A stretch of DNA of 64,000 bases from JAIBJN01 sp963825255 (GTDB taxonomy: Bacteria > Actinomycetota > Thermoleophilia > Gaiellales > Gaiellaceae): the NCBI GenBank assembly GCA_963825255.1, contig CAWGSF010000003.1:62001-126000 (forward strand), in the 5' to 3' direction. The translations under genes and the position numbers were made by a program. The notes under the pieces are model-generated. The model saw nothing but the letters and a program-made list of their open reading frames with translations. It was not told the DNA's origin and made no database searches. Each line of letters starts with the position of its first letter. The stretch's first letter is position 1. This document shows positions 1 to 8,427 of this stretch, piece by piece.

Positions 1-990
1 GAGGGGAACGAGCCGGGGCTGGGCGAGCCCGCCGAGACGGTTGGTGACCTTCGCCAGGAGCCACACCCCGGGGACGGCGAAGAGCGCGAACCACGCGATC
101 CCCTTCCAGAGGTGGCGCCGCTCGACGTGGGCGAGCTCGTGCGCCGAGACTGCGAGGATCTCCTCCTCGGTGAAGCGCCCGTCCAGCAGCGTGTCGTAGA
201 GGACGACGCGGCGGGTCGGGCCGATCCCGGCCACGTAGGCGTTCGCCGTCGTCGTGCGCCGGCTCGCGTCGGCGACGAGGACGTCGTCGACGTTGACGCC
301 CATCCGCGCGGCGATGCTCTCGATCCTCGCGGAGAGCGCCCGGTCGCGGAGCGGCTCGAAGCGGTTGAAGAGGGGCTGGACGACCAGAGGCTGGGCGAGG
401 ATGAAGAGCGCGGCGATCCCCACGAGAGCGGGCGCGGCGGCGAGCCACCAGCGCGGGCCCAGCCACGCGGCCAGCCAGACGGCGCCGGCGACGCCGATCG
501 TCACGAGGACGGCCTCGACGCCCAGCGACACGCACTGGTCGCGGAGCCATCCGCCCCACCCCTGCTCCGAGAGGCCGAACTCGCGGCGGCGGTGCTGCGT
601 GACCGCCGCGAACGGGAGCGCCGCGAGCCAGGTCGAGCCCACGACGGCGAGCCCGACGAGGACGGCGGTCCGGACGCGCCCGCGCCCGATGCGCCCCAGC
701 CCGGCCGCGAGACCGCCGGCCTTCCAGACCAGCACAGCGAGCACGACGATCTGCGCGGCGAGCGAGCCGAGGAAGAGGACACGCGAGACGCTGCGGTAGT
801 CCTGGATCCGCTCGAGCTCGGCGGGCGAGAAGTAGTCGCGCGGGTCGAGCGTGGGCAGCGAGAGCGACGGGACCTTCGTCCGCCAGAGAAGCGCCGCAGC
901 CGTGATCCAGACCGCCGCGAGGACGAGGACGACGAGGCCCTGCGCTAACGTCCGGCGGCGGTGCGCGTCGCGATCGTCTCTGACATCCAT
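1..990 (-). CDS. M48 family membrane metalloprotease (partial, C-terminus beyond window)
   Basis: 330 residues are visible; the C-terminus runs off the window. The frame has a membrane segment at about residues 18-36, a second hydrophobic stretch after residue 75, and HELAHV near residue 284 (bases 127-141). HELAHV is the HExxH zinc site of M48 (Ste24/HtpX-type) proteases, which act on substrates at the membrane. The ATG at 990 has GGAGG five bases upstream, so I chose it even though it lies inside the first codons of the divergent phosphoesterase gene. Family assignment rests on motif plus topology; the substrate cannot be told. Confidence 0.8.
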   Translation of the reverse strand, partial: MDVRDDRDAHRRRTLAQGLVVLVLAAVWITAAALLWRTKVPSLSLPTLDPRDYFSPAELERIQDYRSVSRVLFLGSLAAQIVVLAVLVWKAGGLAAGLGRIGRGRVRTAVLVGLAVVGSTWLAALPFAAVTQHRRREFGLSEQGWGGWLRDQCVSLGVEAVLVTIGVAGAVWLAAWLGPRWWLAAAPALVGIAALFILAQPLVVQPLFNRFEPLRDRALSARIESIAARMGVNVDDVLVADASRRTTTANAYVAGIGPTRRVVLYDTLLDGRFTEEEILAVSAHELAHVERRHLWKGIAWFALFAVPGVWLLAKVTNRLGGLAQPRLVPL

Positions 991-1683
991 GCCAACCTCC
1001 ACGCCCTCGAGGCGGTGCTCGAGTCAATCTCGCAGGACGCGCCCGACGAGGTCTGGTGCCTCGGCGACCTCGTCGGCTACGGCCCTCGGCCCAACCGCTG
1101 CTGCGCCCTCATGGCCGAGCGGGCGGACCACTGCCTGATAGGAAACCACGACCTCGCCGCGCTCGGACGGCTCGACCTCGCGGAGTTCTCGCCCGACGCC
1201 GCGGTCAGCGCCCGGTGGACCGCCGACGTGCTCGACGCCGGCCCGCAAGCGTTCCTCGAGCAGCTCGAGCCGAAGGGAGAGCGCGAGGGGGTCGGGCTCT
1301 TCCACGCGAGCCCGCGCGACCCGGTCTGGGAGTACGTCCTCTCCCCCGCGATCGCGTACGTCGCCCTCTGCGACGCCCCCCAGGACCTGGTGCTCGTCGG
1401 GCACAGCCACGTCGCGCTGCACTTTCGACTCTCGGACGGGACGTTCGCGCCGGCGACAGCCGAGACCGGGCTCGGGCTCGCCGGGGACCGCTGGCTCCTG
1501 AACCCCGGGTCGGTGGGCCAGCCGCGTGACGGCGACCCGCGGGCGGCGTGGCTCCTCCTCGATCTCGAGGCGCGCCGCGCCACGTTCCGGCGCGTCGCCT
1601 ACGACGTGCAGCGGACGCAGGCGGAGATCCGCGAGCGCGGGCTTCCGGAGGCGCTCGCGGCCCGGCTCGAGCACGGGGTCTGA
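961..1683 (+). CDS. calcineurin-like metallophosphoesterase (YfcE/MJ0936 type)
   Basis: A 240-residue single-domain phosphoesterase of the small YfcE/MJ0936 group, which hydrolyses phosphodiester or phosphomonoester bonds with two metals. The metal-ligand blocks are visible in order: SDIHAN (7-12), GDLVGYGP (about 35-42), GNHD (about 61), GHSH (about 147) and NPGSVGQPRDGDPRA near residue 180. The GTG at 961 is the only start: an in-frame stop lies at 946-948. It has no clear ribosome-binding site. Its first 30 bases overlap the start of the divergent M48 gene. The physiological substrate is unknown. Confidence 0.9.
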   Translation: MRVAIVSDIHANLHALEAVLESISQDAPDEVWCLGDLVGYGPRPNRCCALMAERADHCLIGNHDLAALGRLDLAEFSPDAAVSARWTADVLDAGPQAFLEQLEPKGEREGVGLFHASPRDPVWEYVLSPAIAYVALCDAPQDLVLVGHSHVALHFRLSDGTFAPATAETGLGLAGDRWLLNPGSVGQPRDGDPRAAWLLLDLEARRATFRRVAYDVQRTQAEIRERGLPEALAARLEHGV

Positions 1684-1689
1684 TCGACG

Positions 1690-2271
1690 CTAGCGCTGCG
1701 CGGCCGGCTGCCGCGCGACCTCGACCTCGATGCCCTCGCGCTCGAGGGCGAGCTGCACTTCCTCCCGCGCCTTGAAGATCCGCCACTTGACGGTGGCGAG
1801 GGTGATCTCGAGCGAGTCGGCGATCTCCGTATAGGGGAGGCCGACCACGTCCCGGAGGAGCAGAGCCATCTTCAGGTCCGGGTTGAGCTGCGCCACCGCG
1901 CGCCAGACGGCGTCGATCGCCTCGACTCGCTCGGGCGGCGCGTCAACGACCTCGAGCGGCGGGAGGTCGTCGAGCGTCACGACCGCCTGCGGCTTTCGGT
2001 CACGGGCGCGAAGCTCGTCGAGGACGCGGTTCTTCGCCACCTGGAAGAGCCACGTCGTGAAGCGGCAGCGAAGCGAGAAGCCGGGCAGGCCCTGGTAGAT
2101 GCGGAGGAAGATCTCCTGTGAGAGGTCCTCGGCGAGCGCGCGGTCTCCCACCATACGCAGGACGTAGTTGAAGACGGGCCCTTCGTACATCTCCACGAGG
2201 GTCTGGAACGCGCGCTCGTCACCCTTTTGTGCTCTCCGAAGGAGAAGGTGATCTGGCTGTGGTAGTGGCAA
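1690..2271 (-). CDS. ECF-type RNA polymerase sigma factor (SigE/SigW-like)
   Basis: About 193 residues, the usual ECF length. Region 2 is present (RRAQKGDERAF, then DLSQEIFLRIYQGL and FTTWLFQVAKNRVLDELR), as is region 4 with its helix-turn-helix (GLPYTEIADSLEITLATVKWR). There is no extra C-terminal domain. The start is uncertain: TTG at 2271 gives a normal N-terminus, while the upstream ATG at 2385 would overlap gpmI by more than 60 bases. It lies 50 bp downstream of gpmI on the same strand and may be co-transcribed with the glycolytic genes. No adjacent anti-sigma factor was seen. Confidence 0.85.
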   Translation of the reverse strand: MPLPQPDHLLLRRAQKGDERAFQTLVEMYEGPVFNYVLRMVGDRALAEDLSQEIFLRIYQGLPGFSLRCRFTTWLFQVAKNRVLDELRARDRKPQAVVTLDDLPPLEVVDAPPERVEAIDAVWRAVAQLNPDLKMALLLRDVVGLPYTEIADSLEITLATVKWRIFKAREEVQLALEREGIEVEVARQPAAQR

Positions 2272-2321
2272 GCTTGTGACCCGGCCCGCAGAGTGCGAGG
2301 AGTATAGCCTCGGCGTTTGCT

Positions 2322-3800
2322 CTAGCGGAGCAGGTTCCTGCCGGTCATCCCCGCCGCAGGTGGGAGTCCGAGAAGCCGCAGACACGTAGGAATGAGATCG
2401 GCGAGACCGCCGTCGTCCTCCAGTCCCCCGTTCTCGAGGGTGATGACGAGAGGCACGCGGTTCGTCGTGTGCGCCGTGTGCGGGCTCCCGTCAGGCTCGA
2501 GCAACTGCTCCGCGTTCCCGTGGTCGGCGGTGACGAGCGCGACGCCGCCGAGCGCTTCGACGGCGTCGACGACGACCCCGAGGGCGGCGTCGGTCGCCTC
2601 CACGGCCTTCACGACTGCGGGGATCACCCCGCTGTGGCCGACCATATCCGGGTTGGCGAAGTTGACGATGGCGAACCGATAGCCGTCGCCGATCTCCGCG
2701 GCGAAGCGGTCGGCCACCTCGGCCGCCGACATCTCCGGCTTCTCGTCGTAGGTGGCGACGTCGCGCGGCGAAGGAACGAGGATCCGCGTCTCCCCCGGGT
2801 GCGCGTCCTCGACCCCGCCGTTGAAGAAGTACGTGACGTGGGCGTACTTCTCCGTCTCGGCCACGTGGAGCTGGCGGAGCCCGTGCTCGGCGACGACCTC
2901 GGCCATCGTCCCGGTCACGTCCTGCTCGGCGAAGGCGACCGGACAGGAGAAGTCGTCCCGGTAGCGGGTCATCGTCGTCAGGTCGAACCCGGCTTCGAGG
3001 AGCCTCTGGGAGAGCTGGCGCGCGCGGTCGGGCCGGAAGTTGATGTGGATCGCTGCGTCGTCGACACCGAGGCGGGGGCCCGGGAGGACGACCGGCTCCA
3101 CGAACTCGTCCGTGACGCCGCGCTCGTACGAGGCCTCGACCGCGGCGACCGGGTCGTCGGCGATGTCGCCCTCACCCGCGACGATGGCCGCGAGAGCACG
3201 GTCGGTTCGCTCCCAGTGCCTGTCGCGGTCCATGCCGTAGTAGCGGCCGGAGACGGTGACGATCCGGACGCCCTCGGACACGAGCTCGGCGAGATCACGG
3301 CGGGCCGACGTGGGCGAGACGTCGCGGCCGTCCGTGAACGCGTGGACGACGGTCCGCTCGGCCATGCCCTGGCGCCGGGCGATCTCGACGAGCCCGCGGA
3401 GGTGGTCGATATGTGAGTGGACGCCGCCGTACGAGACGAGGCCCAGCAGGTGCACGTCGCCTCCACGCTCGCGCGCACGCTCGAACGCGCCGACCAGCGC
3501 CTCGTTCGTGAAGAACTCGCCGGTCTCCAGCGCGCGGTTGACGCGCATGAGGTCCTGGAGGACGATGCGGCCCGCCCCGATCGTCAGGTGGCCGACCTCC
3601 GAGTTCCCCATCTGGCCGTCCGGCAAGCCGACGTCCTTCCCGGACGCGCTCAACGTCGTGTGCGGATAGTGCTCCCAGAGCGTGTCGAAGACCGGCGTTC
3701 GGGCCTGCGAGACGGCGTTGCCCGGCCCCGGCGGAGCACAGCCCCAGCCGTCGAGGACGACGAGCGCTACGAGCGGGACTGGTGGGCTGCCGTTTCGCAA
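2322..3800 (-). CDS. gpmI: 2,3-bisphosphoglycerate-independent phosphoglycerate mutase
   Basis: Interconverts 3- and 2-phosphoglycerate in glycolysis using two Mn ions and a phosphoserine intermediate. The N-terminal metal ligand is in VVLDGWG (Asp 17), the catalytic Ser 67 is in MGNSEVGH, and the C-terminal half has the metal block TADHGNAEQ. The 492 residues are slightly below the usual 505-515. The only start that keeps the conserved N-terminus is TTG at 3800, inside the last codons of tpiA (34-base overlap), which suggests translational coupling. It is the last glycolytic gene of the gap-pgk-tpiA-gpmI run. Confidence 0.95.
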   Translation of the reverse strand: MRNGSPPVPLVALVVLDGWGCAPPGPGNAVSQARTPVFDTLWEHYPHTTLSASGKDVGLPDGQMGNSEVGHLTIGAGRIVLQDLMRVNRALETGEFFTNEALVGAFERARERGGDVHLLGLVSYGGVHSHIDHLRGLVEIARRQGMAERTVVHAFTDGRDVSPTSARRDLAELVSEGVRIVTVSGRYYGMDRDRHWERTDRALAAIVAGEGDIADDPVAAVEASYERGVTDEFVEPVVLPGPRLGVDDAAIHINFRPDRARQLSQRLLEAGFDLTTMTRYRDDFSCPVAFAEQDVTGTMAEVVAEHGLRQLHVAETEKYAHVTYFFNGGVEDAHPGETRILVPSPRDVATYDEKPEMSAAEVADRFAAEIGDGYRFAIVNFANPDMVGHSGVIPAVVKAVEATDAALGVVVDAVEALGGVALVTADHGNAEQLLEPDGSPHTAHTTNRVPLVITLENGGLEDDGGLADLIPTCLRLLGLPPAAGMTGRNLLR

Positions 3801-4456
3801 ATCGCCGTGAAGGAGTCGACGTCGAGAGAGGCACCGCCGACGAGCGCGCCGTCGACGTCCGGCTGCGCCAGGAGCTCCTCGGCGTTCTCGGGCTTGACGG
3901 AGCCGCCGTAGAGGACCGGCGCGTCGAGCAGGCTCTTGACGAAGGCGTGCGCCTCCTGGGCCATCTCCGGGGTCGCGGTCCTGCCGGTCCCGATCGCCCA
4001 GACCGGCTCGTATGCGACGACGAGGCGCTCGTGCGCCGGGAGGACGGACACCTGCCGACGGAGGACGTCCTCCGTGTCCCCCCGCTCGCGCTCGTCCTCG
4101 AGCTCGCCCACGCAGGCGATCACCGCGAGGCCGGCCTCGAGCGCGCGTTCCGCCCTCGCGGCCGTCGTCTCGTCCGTCTCGCCGAAGTACTGGCGCCGCT
4201 CCGAGTGGCCGACGATCGAGCCGGAGACGCCCAGCGCGAGGAGCATCTCGGCGGAGACCTCGCCGGTGAACGCGCCCTCGCGCTCCCAGTGGACGTTCTG
4301 GGCGTAGACGGTCAGTCCGGACGACATCGCCTCGCGCAGCGATGCGTACGGAGGGCACACGACGACGTCGACCCCGGCCGGCTGCGTGAAGGCGTGGCAG
4401 AACTCGATCGCCTCCGCCGGGCCTTTGAACATCTTCCAGTTTCCCGCGATCAACAT
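3767..4456 (-). CDS. tpiA: triosephosphate isomerase
   Basis: Converts dihydroxyacetone phosphate to glyceraldehyde 3-phosphate. The catalytic residues are seen: Lys 8 in GNWKM, His in GHSERR and Glu in YEPVWAIGTG, with the phosphate-binding loop YGGSVKPEN. At 229 residues it is about 20 shorter than typical, with the deficit spread over loops. The ATG at 4456 is preceded by GGGGA. It sits 100 bp downstream of pgk and overlaps the start of gpmI. Confidence 0.96.
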   Translation of the reverse strand: MLIAGNWKMFKGPAEAIEFCHAFTQPAGVDVVVCPPYASLREAMSSGLTVYAQNVHWEREGAFTGEVSAEMLLALGVSGSIVGHSERRQYFGETDETTAARAERALEAGLAVIACVGELEDERERGDTEDVLRRQVSVLPAHERLVVAYEPVWAIGTGRTATPEMAQEAHAFVKSLLDAPVLYGGSVKPENAEELLAQPDVDGALVGGASLDVDSFTAICETAAHQSRS

Positions 4457-4556
4457 CGCGTTCCCCGGGGCCGCCGCGGGCCTCCCTCCGCTTCGAGCGT
4501 AACGCGGACAAGCCGACGGGTGGTGCGCCGGAGCGTGCCGAATCCGTGCCGCATGC

Positions 4557-5588
4557 TCATGCCTCGGGAATCGCGACGACGCCCGGGAGCTCCTTGCCCT
4601 CGAGCAGCTCGAGCGACGCGCCGCCGCCCGTCGAGATCCAGTCGATCCGGTCGGCGAGCCCGAGCTCCTCGACGGCCCGCACCGAGTCGCCGCCTCCGAC
4701 GACGGTGCGCGCGTCGGCCTGGGCGACCGCCTCCGCCACCGCCCTGGTCCCCTCCGCGAAGCGGGGCCACTCGAAGACGCCCATGGGCCCGTTCCAGAAG
4801 ACGGTCCTGCCCCCGCGGATCCTCGCCGCGTACCGCTCCCGCGTCGCCGGTCCGATGTCGAGCCCGAGCCAGCCCTCGGGAACCTCGTCCCAGGCCGTGA
4901 CCGTCGACTCGGCGTCCGGCTCGAACGCGGCCGCCGCGACGACATCGTCCGGCAGCTCGTAGCCGGCATCCCTGTCCACCTGCTCGGCCATCTTCCCGCC
5001 GACGAGGATGACGTCTGCCTTCGCCTCCAGCGAGCGTAGGACGCCGATCTTGTCCTCGACCTTCGCGCCGCCGAGCACCGCGACGAACGGCCTCTCCGGT
5101 GCCTCGAGGAGCGAGCCGAGCTCGTCGAGCTCCCGGAGGAGCAGAAGCCCCGCGTACGCCGGCAGCAGGCGCGCGACACCCTCGGTCGAGGCGTGCGCCC
5201 GGTGCGCCGAGCCGAACGCATCGTTGACGTAGAGATCGCCGTGCGCCGCCAGCTCTGCCGCGAGCCCGGGGTCGTTCGCCGTCTCGCGCGGGTCGAAGCG
5301 GGTGTTCTCGAGCAGGCGAACGCGCTCGTCGGGGAGCAGCTCCCGAAGTCGCCCCTCGACCGGCGCCATCGAGAACGCAGGGTCGGGCCCCTTGGGGCGT
5401 CCGAGGTGCGACATCAGCGCGACCTCGGCGGCCCCGCGCGCGAGCAGCAGCTCGATGGTGGGCAAGGCGGCGCGGATCCGCGTGTCGTCCGCGACGCGGC
5501 CGCCCTCGAGGGGGACGTTGAAGTCCACGCGGACGAGGACCCGCTTCCCGGCGACCTCGGCGCTCTCGACGGAGCGGGGGCGGTGCAC
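4557..5588 (-). CDS. pgk: phosphoglycerate kinase, unusually short
   Basis: Makes ATP and 3-phosphoglycerate from 1,3-bisphosphoglycerate and ADP. Substrate residues are present (VRVDFNVP, SHLGRPKG, ENTRF) and so are the nucleotide-side blocks (FWNGPMGVFE, VVGGGDSV, STGGGASLE). It has 343 residues against about 390 for the family. The missing part lies just after GGKMAE, where the text jumps to DAGYELPDDVV; the helix segment found there in other enzymes (roughly 30-40 residues) is absent without loss of frame. GTG start at 5588, four bases after the gap stop, so the two are probably coupled. Confidence 0.95.
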   Translation of the reverse strand: MHRPRSVESAEVAGKRVLVRVDFNVPLEGGRVADDTRIRAALPTIELLLARGAAEVALMSHLGRPKGPDPAFSMAPVEGRLRELLPDERVRLLENTRFDPRETANDPGLAAELAAHGDLYVNDAFGSAHRAHASTEGVARLLPAYAGLLLLRELDELGSLLEAPERPFVAVLGGAKVEDKIGVLRSLEAKADVILVGGKMAEQVDRDAGYELPDDVVAAAAFEPDAESTVTAWDEVPEGWLGLDIGPATRERYAARIRGGRTVFWNGPMGVFEWPRFAEGTRAVAEAVAQADARTVVGGGDSVRAVEELGLADRIDWISTGGGASLELLEGKELPGVVAIPEA

Positions 5589-5591
5589 GAC

Positions 5592-6590
5592 CTACAGCAG
5601 CCGCTGGACGAGATCGACCAGGCGGCAGCTGTAGCCCCACTCGTTGTCGTACCACCCGAAGACCTTGACGCTCGTGCCGTGGGCCATCGTCAGCTGGCTG
5701 TCGAAGATGCACGAGTAGGGGTTGCCGAGGATGTCGGAGGACACGAGCGGCTCGTCCGCGTAGCGGAGGATCCCCGCCAGCGCATCGGTGTCGGCGACCT
5801 CGCGAAAGCGCGCGTTCACCTCGTCCGCCGTCACCTCGGCGCCCACCTGGACGACGAAGTCGGTGAGCGACCCGTCCGGCACCGGCGCCCTGACCGAGAT
5901 GCCGTCCACCCGGCCCTTCAGCTCCGGGATGACGACCCCGATCGCCTTGGCGGCGCCGGTGGAGGTGGGAATGAGGTTGATCGCCGCTGCCCGCGCCCGC
6001 CGCAGGTCCTTGTGGGGGAGGTCGAGGATCTGCTGGTCGTTCGTGTACGCGTGGATCGTCGTCATGAACCCGGACTGGATCCCCCACGTGTCGTGGATGA
6101 CCTTCGCGAGCGGCGCGACGCAGTTCGTCGTGCAGGACGCGTTCGAGACGATGTTGTGCTGCTCGCGGTCGTACGCGTCGTCGTTGACGCCGAGCACGAG
6201 CGTGACGTCGGGGTCGGTCGCCGGAGCGGAGATGAGGACCTTCTCGGCGCCGGCGTCGAGGTGCGCCTGGGCCTGCTCGCGCTTCGTGAAGATCCCCGTC
6301 GACTCGAGCGCGACCTGGACGCCGAGCTCCTTCCAGGGGAGCGCGGCCGGATCCCGCTCGTTCAGCAGCTTGAGCTCGGCCCCGTCGACGAGGATGGCGC
6401 CGTCGACGGCCTCGACGCTCGCGTCGAGCGGGCCGAGCACCGAGTCGTACTTGAGCAGGTGGGCCATCGTCTTCGCGTCGCCGAGGTCGTTGACGGCGAC
6501 GATCTCGACGTCGGCCTGCCTCGCCCGGGCCGAGCGGAAGAAGTTGCGCCCGATACGCCCGAACCCGTTGATCCCCACGCGTACGCTCAT
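5592..6590 (-). CDS. gap: glyceraldehyde-3-phosphate dehydrogenase, type I
   Basis: Oxidative phosphorylation of glyceraldehyde 3-phosphate with NAD. The 332 residues include the Rossmann start INGFGRIGRN, the catalytic Cys in SNASCTTNC, and the C-terminal WYDNEWGYS. The ATG at 6590 is chosen over the GTG three bases upstream because GGAGG sits four bases before the ATG. First gene of the reverse-strand glycolytic operon gap-pgk-tpiA-gpmI; in many actinobacteria this run directly follows whiA, but here about 1.8 kb intervenes. Confidence 0.97.
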   Translation of the reverse strand: MSVRVGINGFGRIGRNFFRSARARQADVEIVAVNDLGDAKTMAHLLKYDSVLGPLDASVEAVDGAILVDGAELKLLNERDPAALPWKELGVQVALESTGIFTKREQAQAHLDAGAEKVLISAPATDPDVTLVLGVNDDAYDREQHNIVSNASCTTNCVAPLAKVIHDTWGIQSGFMTTIHAYTNDQQILDLPHKDLRRARAAAINLIPTSTGAAKAIGVVIPELKGRVDGISVRAPVPDGSLTDFVVQVGAEVTADEVNARFREVADTDALAGILRYADEPLVSSDILGNPYSCIFDSQLTMAHGTSVKVFGWYDNEWGYSCRLVDLVQRLL

Positions 6591-6605
6591 CACACCTCCG
6601 TGATT

Positions 6606-6620
6606 GCCCGCTCTGCGGGC
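6606..6620 (-). promoter_or_regulatory. short hairpin in the gap leader
   Basis: A perfect 6-bp stem (GCCCGC/GCGGGC) with a 3-base loop ends six bases upstream of the gap ribosome-binding site. No T tract follows, so it does not look like a terminator. It could modulate gap translation or mark the 5' end of the transcript; this is inference from position only. Confidence 0.35.
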
Positions 6621-6812
6621 GATTCTAACTCTGGTCGCCCCGCGGCAAAGACTGGTCTTGCACCGGCATGGCGCGGCGGATTACGCTCGCCGATCGAGCG
6701 GGTCCACGCTCGGCGGGCGTCGGATTCAGACCCCGTTCGGCGCCATTGTTCCGGGTGTGGTTCATACGGAGGGGGAGGTCGTCCTCGGAGCTTCCCCTCC
6801 GACCCGCTCGCC

Positions 6813-7343
6813 CTACGCGTCGCCGGGTCCGAGCAGGAAGCCCGGGTTGGCGATGACGGCGTCGTCGCTTCGCTCGAGCACGACCTGCTCCCCCGCGTGC
6901 TTGCTGGCGGCGTAGGGGAAGCGCGCGGCGAACGCGGGGAACGGCGACGTCTCGTCAACCGGCCTGTCCGCGGCGGGTGCGGGACCGATCGCGGTGATGC
7001 TCGAGACATGGACGATTCGCGCGCCCGGCTCGAGGGCCGCGACGACGGTGCGCGCTCCCTCGACGTTGATCGCCCAGAGCCGGTCCACGTCGCGGCGCTC
7101 GTGCGACACGAGTCCGGCGAGATGGAAGACGACGCCGCAGTCGGCAGCCGCGCGTCGCACCGAGTCCCGGTCGCCGATCTCCCCGCGGACGACCTCGACA
7201 CCGCGGTCCAGGAGCTCGGCCTCCGCGGTCCCGTGCCTCACGAGTGCACGCACGTCCTCGCCGCGCTCGAGAAGGAGCGGGATCAGATGGCCGCCGAGAA
7301 ACCCGGTGGCGCCCGTCACGAGCTCTCTCCGACCGCCTACCAC
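6813..7343 (-). pseudogene. NAD-dependent epimerase/dehydratase, truncated after the N-terminal half
   Basis: The first ~176 residues of an extended short-chain dehydrogenase: nucleotide motif VTGATGFLGGH, then VFHLAGLVS, a Ser near VSSITAIGP, and the catalytic YxxxK as YAASK. The protein stops at GFLLGPGDA, where intact relatives (about 300-330 residues) continue into the substrate-binding half. Neither other frame of the next 200 bases restores homology, so this looks like a real truncation rather than a single frameshift. Starts GTG 7343 or GTG 7319. It lies between whiA and gap with an unrelated forward gene. Confidence 0.75.
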
Positions 7344-7412
7344 GTGCTGGTCGAGCAAGGGAGGCGCGGCGGCCCCATCCTCGCCCTCGAGCGGCTCGTG
7401 CAGGCCCAGGCG

Positions 7413-8414
7413 ATGAGCATTCGCGTGCTGCTCGTCGTCGGCGATCAGCGCGCCGAGGACATCTACCACTTCGACCTCGTCGGCGCGTATCCGACGAGTG
7501 AAGGCGCGACGCTCGACGAGGTCTACGAGGACACCGCCCGCCGCATCGCGACGACCGTGAGCACGGAGGAGGTCACCGCGCACGAGGTCGTCGGGGAGGC
7601 GGTCCCACGCGGCCTCTGGCAGACGCTCGAGACTCCGACCGCGATGGCCGCCGCCGGACGAGAGCTTGGGCGACGCGGTTTCTTCACGGAGATGGTGCGC
7701 ATCGCAGACCTCGTCTCGGTTCCCGCCGTGACCGAGGGCGTGGCCAGCCAGTACAGCGAAGGATGCTTCGCGACCTGGGACCCGACGCTCGGCGCGCTGG
7801 TCGCGACGGTGACAGGCAGCGCTCGCCCGGTCGACAAGGGCGAGATCACCGAGGACGACCTCGCCGTCGTCGTCGGCGTGCGCGAGACCGGGGCGGGCGC
7901 GCAGGTGCGGGAGGTCGAAGGCGGTCGAAACGACCCACCGTCGTCGGAGGCCGTCGAGATGATGGACATGGACCGAACGCTGCCGCAGATCGACTTCCAC
8001 GGAGCGCGCGTGCCGGTCGTGCGGTCGAAACTCCACGGGCATCGTGGCGTTGCCGGGTACGACCGCAGATACGTCGAGTTCGTTCCGCTCGAGGAGCCGT
8101 ACTACTACTACCTGGTGTCGTGCGCGACCGATGCGCAGGCGCAAGGCATCAAGGGTGCGTTCGAGCGCTCGCAGACGCTGCAGGATCCCGACGATCCTCG
8201 TCCTCTCGCATTCACGGTGCTTCCCGGCCACGGCTGCTTCATCGCGGAGAAGTGGATCGACGGAAAGGCCCCGTTTCAGACGATGTGGGAGCTCATGGAC
8301 GCGGGCTACCTGGAGATCGAGAGCCGCCTTCCCCAGGGCCCCATGAGGTACGAAGACGCGGGCGACGGCAAGATGAAGCTGGCGGTCGCCCCGCAGCATC
8401 CTGGCCCTCGCTGA
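7413..8414 (+). CDS. conserved-looking protein of unknown function
   Basis: A 333-residue soluble protein that I do not recognise. The N-terminal half has a Rossmann-like opening (IRVLLVVGDQRAEDIYHFDLVG) and the block GVASQYSEGCFATWDP; the C-terminal part is rich in aromatic residues (EEPYYYYLVS) and has VLPGHGCFIAEKWIDG. There is no signal peptide or membrane segment. Codon use looks native and the frame is open throughout, so it is very probably a real gene. It is the only forward gene between whiA and gap, divergent from the truncated epimerase (69 bp apart) and convergent with whiA (13 bp). Confidence 0.75.
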   Translation: MSIRVLLVVGDQRAEDIYHFDLVGAYPTSEGATLDEVYEDTARRIATTVSTEEVTAHEVVGEAVPRGLWQTLETPTAMAAAGRELGRRGFFTEMVRIADLVSVPAVTEGVASQYSEGCFATWDPTLGALVATVTGSARPVDKGEITEDDLAVVVGVRETGAGAQVREVEGGRNDPPSSEAVEMMDMDRTLPQIDFHGARVPVVRSKLHGHRGVAGYDRRYVEFVPLEEPYYYYLVSCATDAQAQGIKGAFERSQTLQDPDDPRPLAFTVLPGHGCFIAEKWIDGKAPFQTMWELMDAGYLEIESRLPQGPMRYEDAGDGKMKLAVAPQHPGPR

Positions 8415-8427
8415 CGTCGGCGTCGAC

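Noticed and set aside
6591..6812. Terminator or small gene between the epimerase remnant and gap
   Set aside because: Only a short 6-bp hairpin without a T tract; no coding frame with recognisable content.
6813..7343. Single frameshift explaining the short epimerase
   Set aside because: Translations of both other frames after the stop give no epimerase-like sequence, so the second half is absent.
5193..7412. Long forward open frame ahead of the unknown gene at 7413
   Set aside because: It lies antisense to pgk and gap and has the Arg/Asp/Gly-rich make-up of a shadow of GC-rich coding DNA.
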